Shown here: piece after piece, positions 40,591-41,951 of the stretch
Position numbering within the stretch: the stretch's first letter is position 1
Layout of the letters: every line of letters starts with the position of its first letter
NCBI RefSeq assembly: GCF_007828725.1
Contig: NZ_VIUW01000006.1
Span: 1 to 41,951 of the forward strand
DNA: 41,951 nucleotides
From: Marihabitans asiaticum
GTDB lineage: Bacteria > Actinomycetota > Actinomycetes > Actinomycetales > Dermatophilaceae
Direction: 5' to 3'
Notes under the pieces: model-generated
Told to the model about the DNA's origin: nothing
Seen by the model: only the letters and a program-made list of their open reading frames with translations
Database searches by the model: none
Position numbers and translations under genes: made by a program

Positions 40591-41718
40591 CTACTCGCTT
40601 TCGGGGTTGGGGTAGCGGGTCATGGGTGCGTCGTTGAAGGCTTCAACGACGTGGCGGGCGACGTGGCGGATGGCGTGCCGTGTCCGGAGCTGGAGGGCGC
40701 TGTAGCTGAGCTCGCCGTCGGTACGGATCGCGGAGTCGTAGGGGACCTCGACCATCGCCCGGACGCGGTAGCGGCGGGTCAGCTGCTCGGTGAGGTGCCG
40801 AGAGAACTCGGCGTCCTCGGGCCCGCCGTCGTGGGTGACGACGAGGACCGTGCGGTCACTGAGCCCGGTGACGCGCTCGATGGCGACCAGGGCTCGTTGC
40901 AGCCCACGGACCGACTTGTGGTTGACGACGCAGGGCACGACCACGGCGTCCGCTCCGCGGAGGACCTCCTGGAGCATGGGGCGCTGGAGGTTGTTGGCGG
41001 TGTCGGCGACGTCGATCTGGTAGTAGGTGCCGAGCAGGTCCCGGACGGTGCGGACCTCTTCGGGCGTCATCTCGTTCCGCCCGCTGACGGACCCGATGAC
41101 GGCGGCGTGCGAGGTCTGCGGTGCGGTGTAGCCAGCGAGAGTGCCGGCGGACTGGATCGTGTCCGCGGCCGCGATGAGTTCGGTGAGCCCGCGAGGTGGA
41201 GTCCCCTCCGCGATGTCGGAGAGGTCGCCGGGAACCTCGGTGGCCTCCCAGGCGGCGACTCCGCCGCCGCGGATCTCGGCAAGGGCTCCGGCGAGGAGAA
41301 GTGTCAGAGGTGTCTTGGCGCTCTGCCCCTTCGGGTTGACCACGGCCACGCTCATCGCGCGTGTCCAGGTCGACTGCCGCACGATGCGTTCGTTCTCGGA
41401 GTCCTCGAGTTCGGTCTCGGTGGGCGGGGCCTGAGCCGCACCCATCTTGATGAGCAGCTGCTGCCACAGACCCGGTGCCTGCACGGCCTGCGGGCCCCTG
41501 CGGGTCGGCAGCAGTTCCTCGTCGACCGGCGCAATCTCGCCCCCCGGGGCGGGCGGGGGTGGCAGAGCAGATCCCTCGAAGAGCGCACCCTGCCGGGGTG
41601 ATTCGTCACGAATCACCGTCGGGGTGGCAACCTCCGCCGGGGCGGGATAGCTGGCTGCGCTGTCGTCGTACATGTGGGCACGTCGAGCACCCGCGAAAAG
41701 TGAGTTCGGGTCAGTCAT
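40591..41718 (-). CDS. MinD/ParA-like ATPase heading the transfer operon
   Basis: A 375-residue protein with ATG 41718 after GGAAGGGACGACC, a leader nearly identical to that of parB. A disordered N-terminus (1-120) contains V-I-R-D-E-S-P from a dispersed palindrome. The ATPase domain has N-P-K-G-Q-S-A-K-T-P (128-137): the signature lysine is kept but the usual K-G-G-x-G-K-T is altered. Later blocks (I-D-V-A-D-T-A-N-N-L, D-A-V-V-V-P-C) match ParA/MinD switch and base-binding regions. By analogy with VirC1/TadZ it may place the transfer apparatus or recruit the plasmid to it; that is inference. Confidence 0.75.
   Translation of the reverse strand: MTDPNSLFAGARRAHMYDDSAASYPAPAEVATPTVIRDESPRQGALFEGSALPPPPAPGGEIAPVDEELLPTRRGPQAVQAPGLWQQLLIKMGAAQAPPTETELEDSENERIVRQSTWTRAMSVAVVNPKGQSAKTPLTLLLAGALAEIRGGGVAAWEATEVPGDLSDIAEGTPPRGLTELIAAADTIQSAGTLAGYTAPQTSHAAVIGSVSGRNEMTPEEVRTVRDLLGTYYQIDVADTANNLQRPMLQEVLRGADAVVVPCVVNHKSVRGLQRALVAIERVTGLSDRTVLVVTHDGGPEDAEFSRHLTEQLTRRYRVRAMVEVPYDSAIRTDGELSYSALQLRTRHAIRHVARHVVEAFNDAPMTRYPNPESE
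41598..41616. promoter_or_regulatory. Dispersed palindrome, copy 10 (start of the transfer operon)
   Basis: A perfect GTGATTCGTCACGAATCAC within codons 35-41 of the MinD-like gene, read as V-I-R-D-E-S-P. Lying about 100 bp inside the first gene, it could let ParB or KorB repress the operon. Confidence 0.72.
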
Positions 41719-41818
41719 GGTCGTCCCTTCCGAGTCCTGAGGTAGTCCTCCGATCGTCCTTCATCTAAGCACTACCCGTGACGCGAAACGAGTGATATTG
41801 GCTGCAAACTACTCGTAC

Positions 41819-41855
41819 TTACCATATTCTTACGGTCCTCTTACCCCGTCTTTAC
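41819..41855. promoter_or_regulatory. Four TTAC repeats at exact 11-bp spacing
   Basis: TTAC occurs at 41819, 41830, 41841 and 41852, the first three as CTTAC. They lie in the divergent region between the transfer operon (start 41718) and the HTH gene (start 41934). Phasing on one helical face suggests cooperative binding of several protein subunits. The tandem excisionase-fold protein next door is a natural candidate. Confidence 0.6.
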
Positions 41856-41933
41856 GCCGACGCCCTGTTGTCTGGAAAAGGGCTGGCAGGATGAGCCACC
41901 ACGACCTGAACCACGTCCGAGGAGGCTTGATCG

Positions 41934-41951
41934 GTGCACGCGGACGTCATG
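41934..41951 (+). CDS. Start of the origin-spanning HTH protein gene
   Basis: GTG 41934 lies 8 bp after GAGGAGG (41919-41925). It reads V-H-A-D-V-M and the last base of the window completes a codon, so the frame runs on into base 1 (D-I-P-A-A-A-K-M) without interruption. This is the beginning of the protein ending at 390. An alternative ATG at 41891 is in another frame and does not join. Confidence 0.75.

Overview
The window reads as one complete circular plasmid of a high-GC Gram-positive bacterium (Actinomycetota, probably Micrococcales-like; the genus cannot be fixed from sequence alone). The actinobacterial signs are the very high GC, frequent GTG starts, dense 1-8 bp stop/start overlaps, and an SCO6880-type type IV secretion operon. 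Circularity is supported by the two ends: a GTG start with a GAGGAGG ribosome site at 41919-41936 continues in frame across base 41951 into base 1 and completes a helix-turn-helix protein that ends at 390.

Layout. 0.4-2.6 kb (minus): cell-wall hydrolase, lipoprotein and a small excisionase-fold regulator, the wall-opening part of the transfer machinery. 2.7-4.6 kb (plus): small membrane protein, ribbon-helix-helix protein and a putative replication initiator. 4.8-7.4 kb (plus): parB, parA and a second ribbon-helix-helix protein. 7.5-14.0 kb (plus): a small conserved protein nested in the start of a 1877-residue methyltransferase-helicase fusion (DarB-like), then two small helical proteins. 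14.1-23.2 kb: an accessory block with a membrane thermonuclease, two proteins of unknown function, a multi-HTH zinc-finger protein, a DinB-like protein, a XamI-type restriction-modification pair, a membrane protein with sixteen 12-residue repeats and a serine recombinase. 23.3-31.1 kb: mobilisation, with a minus-strand operon diverging from a 1839-residue MobF relaxase-helicase that carries a C-terminal DnaG/TOPRIM-like domain; the oriT should lie near 25.40-25.58 kb. 31.1-41.7 kb (minus): the mating-pair operon, with MinD/ParA-like ATPase, pilin-like protein, VirB8-like, VirB6-like, SCO6880, VirB4, VirD4 and three small genes.

The most striking signal is a 19-bp palindrome, GTGATTCGTCACGAATCAC, present ten times around the circle. 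One copy lies upstream of parB and one spans the parB stop/parA start. Eight copies lie inside coding genes, read in two different frames and from both strands as D-S-S-R-I-T or I-R-D-E-S. This looks like a dispersed ParB/KorB-type centromere-operator network written into protein linkers. The longest gap, 13.97-23.35 kb, coincides with the accessory block. Other points of interest are a four-unit TTAC array at exact 11-bp spacing upstream of the transfer operon, a decayed zinc ribbon after the rep stop codon, a ParA without the signature lysine, and the nested gene at 7.5-8.0 kb.
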